DNA of 41,656 bases from an uncultured bacterium. GTDB lineage: Bacteria > Verrucomicrobiota > Lentisphaeria > Victivallales > UBA1829. The position numbers were made by a program, and so were the translations under genes. Where the stretch lies: NCBI GenBank assembly GCA_902762495.1, contig CACWOL010000015.1, forward strand, positions 1-41,656, written 5' to 3'. The notes under the pieces are model-generated. The model was not told where the DNA came from. It saw only the letters and a program-made list of their open reading frames with translations, and searched no databases. Shown piece after piece: positions 39,319-41,656 of the stretch. Numbering within the stretch: position 1 is the first letter of the stretch; every line of letters begins with the position of its first letter.

Positions 39319-40758
39319 TCAAGGGCGATCTTCGATGGGCGGGACCGCGCCGTCCTCCAGCGAAGAATAGTCGACGCGGCTGTTCGCGATCCTGAGGCGT
39401 TTCGCGTAGACGCATTCCGCGCTCATGAGTTCGCATCCGTTGTCCGCCTTGTTGCAGCCGCAGGACCCGTTTGCAAGCCCTTTCGGGCAGGTTTCGGGGC
39501 AGACGTAGTCGGTCAGCGGCAGTCTGCACAGGTTGCAGCTCCGGCAGGAGACGAGGAGCTTCTTGGTCAGGCGGCGTTCCCGCGCGGGCAGTTTGTCCGC
39601 GTTCGCGAAAAGCGCTCCGGCAAGCTTGCGGCGGAATTTCTCCGATCCGGTCGGCGGGCGTATGCCCGATTCGAAGGAAAGCGGTTCGGTCGGGAGGTCG
39701 GTCTCCAGCAGTTTGTCGAAGAGGTAGAACTCGTTCGGGTAGGGCGCCATGTCGAGGCGGTCGTAGTACTCGCGGTAGGCGGTGCGCCAGTCCTCGAAAG
39801 TCTTGAATTCCTGGAATGCCTCGCGGATCTTCTGGAAGACCGTTTCCAAGAGCGCGACATTTGTGATGCCGGCGATCTGGACGGCGCTGAATCCGAGCAG
39901 GCGCGCCCCGGCGGCATGGATCTGGATGCGGCGGAGCTGGGCGGCTTCGAACTGTGCGAACGAGTGGGCGCGTTCGATCTTCAGGAGCTTCTCGAAATCG
40001 GGCGAGATGTTCACACCGTGGAACCCGCCCGCGCAGACCTGTTCTGCGTTGTCGGGCGTCAGGAACATCAGGCGCGCCACGGTCGGGATGTTGATTTCGC
40101 GGCGGAAGAGGTTCCAGATCATTTCCTGGAGCTTCATCATGTCCCAGCCGTACTGGGCGACTAGGTAGTCCGCGCCGTTCGCGAGCTTGCGGAACATCTT
40201 GAACGACTGCGCCAGGGCGGATTCCGGCGTGTACTGGTACGGGTTGACCGTCGCGCCGATGGAAATGGAGGGCAGGGCGGCGTCGCGGATCGCGCCGAGG
40301 ATGTTGACGCTCTCCAGGAACACGTGCTTTCTTGTTTCGGCTTCGCTTTCGCCGGGGACCGCCGATCCGGTCACGGCGCAGAAGTTCTTGAATCCCTCGG
40401 AATGCGCGTGACGGACCGATTCCAGGATGTCCTTCAGCGAGTTGTCGCGTCCATGCAGATAAAGGATATGGCGGTCGCGGGAGTATTTGCACAGCTCCGT
40501 GGCGAACTGCACCATGTCGAGCGCGTAGCCCGCGGGCGCTTCGTTGACGAACGCGATGGACGCTTTCGGTCCCTCCTGCGAGTGGACCAGATACTCGAAA
40601 TCGGAGGCGCGGCGCACGGCGTCGGCCAGCGGCGTATCGGCGGACGGGACGGGGAGTTCGGCGATGAGCTGGAATTCGCCGAGGTCGAACCTTTGTTTGA
40701 ACCGGTTCTCGTTTGTCCCGTCGAAATTCATTTCAAGCTGGATGGATTCCCGGGTCAT
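39319..40758 (-). CDS. metF: Methylenetetrahydrofolate reductase with C-terminal Cys-rich (MetV-like) domain
   Basis: Residues about 20-330 are a MetF-type TIM barrel that would reduce methylene-tetrahydrofolate to methyl-tetrahydrofolate with flavin. Visible are FQLIAELPVPSAD near the N-terminus, GRDNSLKDILESVRHAHSEG, GATVNPYQYTPE and AQYGWDMMKLQEM. The last 100 residues are the Cys-rich MTHFR_C domain: CRSCNLCRLPLTDYVCPETC and further Cys (CGC, GCEL, AEC). In acetogens this is the separate MetV partner, or an extension of it, which binds zinc and electron donors. The fusion suggests that the enzyme may not use NADPH directly. The start overlaps the hydrolase-like gene's stop by 4 bases, so the two are coupled. 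Function of the C-terminal domain is by family analogy. Confidence 0.88.
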   Translation of the reverse strand: MTRESIQLEMNFDGTNENRFKQRFDLGEFQLIAELPVPSADTPLADAVRRASDFEYLVHSQEGPKASIAFVNEAPAGYALDMVQFATELCKYSRDRHILYLHGRDNSLKDILESVRHAHSEGFKNFCAVTGSAVPGESEAETRKHVFLESVNILGAIRDAALPSISIGATVNPYQYTPESALAQSFKMFRKLANGADYLVAQYGWDMMKLQEMIWNLFRREINIPTVARLMFLTPDNAEQVCAGGFHGVNISPDFEKLLKIERAHSFAQFEAAQLRRIQIHAAGARLLGFSAVQIAGITNVALLETVFQKIREAFQEFKTFEDWRTAYREYYDRLDMAPYPNEFYLFDKLLETDLPTEPLSFESGIRPPTGSEKFRRKLAGALFANADKLPARERRLTKKLLVSCRSCNLCRLPLTDYVCPETCPKGLANGSCGCNKADNGCELMSAECVYAKRLRIANSRVDYSSLEDGAVPPIEDRP

Positions 40759-41636
40759 GACTTTGTCTTTCCTTCTTCGAAAAATTCCCTGACATTAGTG
40801 ATGAACTCCGCCGGATCGTCCTCCATGAGAAATCGCCCGGCGAGAGGCAGAATAACGACTTTCGCGGACGGGAAATACTCCGTCCATTTCCGCAGCGCGC
40901 GCTTCGTATAGAGCCAGTCCTTCCCGCCCCACAGGATCAGCGCGCGTTTTTCCCTGAGCTGCCAGATCTCCGTTTCGATCTCGATCATGGACTGCGCCGA
41001 CATGTCCTCTGGCGCGCACGGCAGCGTGTTGATGAACTCCATGAGGGCGCAGCGGTCCTCCTTCCGGGGGAACGGCAGGAGATAGGCATCGCGGACGATC
41101 TTCGGGTAGCGGTACGGCGGGCGCAGGAAGAAATTGAACTTGTTGACGAGGATGTTCCCGAGGATGGGGACCTTGCAGAGGCGGAGTCGGAACGGCAGCG
41201 AGAAATCGGAGAACGACATGGCGTTCATGATGATGAAGCTCTCGACGCTTTCCGGGTGGCGGGCCGCGTAGCCCATGCCGATGGCCGCGCCGCGCCCGTG
41301 CATCACGAGCGTGATATGGTCGCTGATGCCGAGATGGTTGAGCAGGCGCTCCAGGTGCTCGATGTGGTTCTCGATGCGGTAGTCGAAGTTCAGCGGCTTG
41401 TCCGACTGCCCGAACCCGAGCTGGTCGTAGGCGACGACCCGCATGGTCGTGCGGAATTCGCGGATCACGCTGCGGAACGAGAACGCCGACATCGGGCAGG
41501 AATGAATCAGGACCAGCGCGGGGCCGGTCCCTTCATCGAAATAACACAGATTCTGGCCGTCGACTTCGAGGAAATGCGGTTCGAACGGGAATATCTCGCG
41601 GAACCTTTCCCTGTCCTGTTCAATTGAAGCAGACAT
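40755..41636 (-). CDS. Alpha/beta-hydrolase fold protein with two catalytic residues missing
   Basis: A 293-residue protein with the fold of haloalkane dehalogenase-like hydrolases: GPALVLIHSCPMSAFSF (oxyanion region), VVAYDQLGFGQSDKP, VMHGRGAAIGMGYAARHPE (nucleophile elbow), ALILWGGKDWLY (acid region) and LPLAGRFLMEDDPAEF (histidine region). The nucleophile, usually Asp or Ser in H-D/S-x-G, is Gly114. The catalytic His, usually in AGH(F/W), is Arg268. Asp240 is kept. It is therefore probably not a hydrolase, and may be a binding or regulatory pseudoenzyme. It is coupled to the folate reductase by a 4-base overlap. The promoter lies outside the window; only 20 bases remain beyond the start. 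Confidence 0.85.
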   Translation of the reverse strand: MSASIEQDRERFREIFPFEPHFLEVDGQNLCYFDEGTGPALVLIHSCPMSAFSFRSVIREFRTTMRVVAYDQLGFGQSDKPLNFDYRIENHIEHLERLLNHLGISDHITLVMHGRGAAIGMGYAARHPESVESFIIMNAMSFSDFSLPFRLRLCKVPILGNILVNKFNFFLRPPYRYPKIVRDAYLLPFPRKEDRCALMEFINTLPCAPEDMSAQSMIEIETEIWQLREKRALILWGGKDWLYTKRALRKWTEYFPSAKVVILPLAGRFLMEDDPAEFITNVREFFEEGKTKS

Positions 41637-41656
41637 GGCGAGCCGGCGGCCTTTGC

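Overview
The window looks like a chromosomal segment of a GC-rich Gram-negative bacterium, most plausibly a gut-type member of the PVC group (Lentisphaerota/Victivallales-like). That placement is inference. It rests on base composition, many lipoproteins and exported proteins with no obvious wider family, Sel1 and eukaryotic-like signalling proteins, RNase HIII, and the mix of housekeeping genes. I saw no rRNA, tRNA or CRISPR array.

Layout. 1-2.8 kb: a 5'-truncated Sel1-repeat protein whose first part looks like a different family (DUF5685-like), then trmL and a YbhN/UPF0104 membrane protein. 2.8-4.5 kb: a PP2C phosphatase, a small membrane protein and a gap with a possible orphan transcript. 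4.5-7.5 kb: an M24 peptidase divergent from a PlsY-GpsA fusion. 7.5-11.6 kb: small accessory genes, partly AT-richer, including a complete DinJ/YafQ-type toxin-antitoxin pair. 11.6-14.1 kb: a minus-strand set of zinc ribbon, Cof-type HAD phosphatase and MFS transporter. 14.2-14.9 kb: two small plus-strand genes ending at a bidirectional terminator.

28.1 down to 15.0 kb: a tightly packed minus-strand run of ftsW, murG, a Ser/Thr kinase, a PfkB sugar kinase, an SppA-type peptidase, a RecB/Cas4-like protein, uvrB and a 1225-residue lipoprotein built from FP(L/F)-type repeats. Gaps are mostly under 60 bases, and one pair overlaps by 4 bases. This couples wall precursor synthesis and septal polymerisation to a signalling kinase, membrane proteolysis and DNA repair in one probable transcript.

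28.4-29.0 kb: a plus-strand lipoprotein ending in a bidirectional terminator. 29.1-31.5 kb: a compact three-gene Mu-like phage remnant (gp27-like, gp29-like portal, possible gp37-like). 31.7-34.7 kb: a large secreted protein divergent from RNase HIII, with overlapping promoters. 34.7-35.26 kb: a 550-base gap with two copies of a hairpin repeat. 35.3-39.2 kb: class II fructose-bisphosphate aldolase and a complete TRAP transporter (dctP, dctQ, dctM). 39.3-41.6 kb: a two-gene operon of an alpha/beta-hydrolase-fold protein lacking two catalytic residues and a methylenetetrahydrofolate reductase with an acetogen-type cysteine-rich C-terminal domain.

Several promoters share a form, TTG(C/A)TT or TTGACA, 16-17 bases, then a TATAAT-like box. 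Intrinsic terminators separate most convergent units. Points most worth a second look: the FP-repeat lipoprotein, the degenerate hydrolase coupled to the folate enzyme, the PlsY-GpsA fusion, the reduced Mu-like module, the repeated hairpins near 34.8-35.0 kb, and the likely chimeric first 540 bases.
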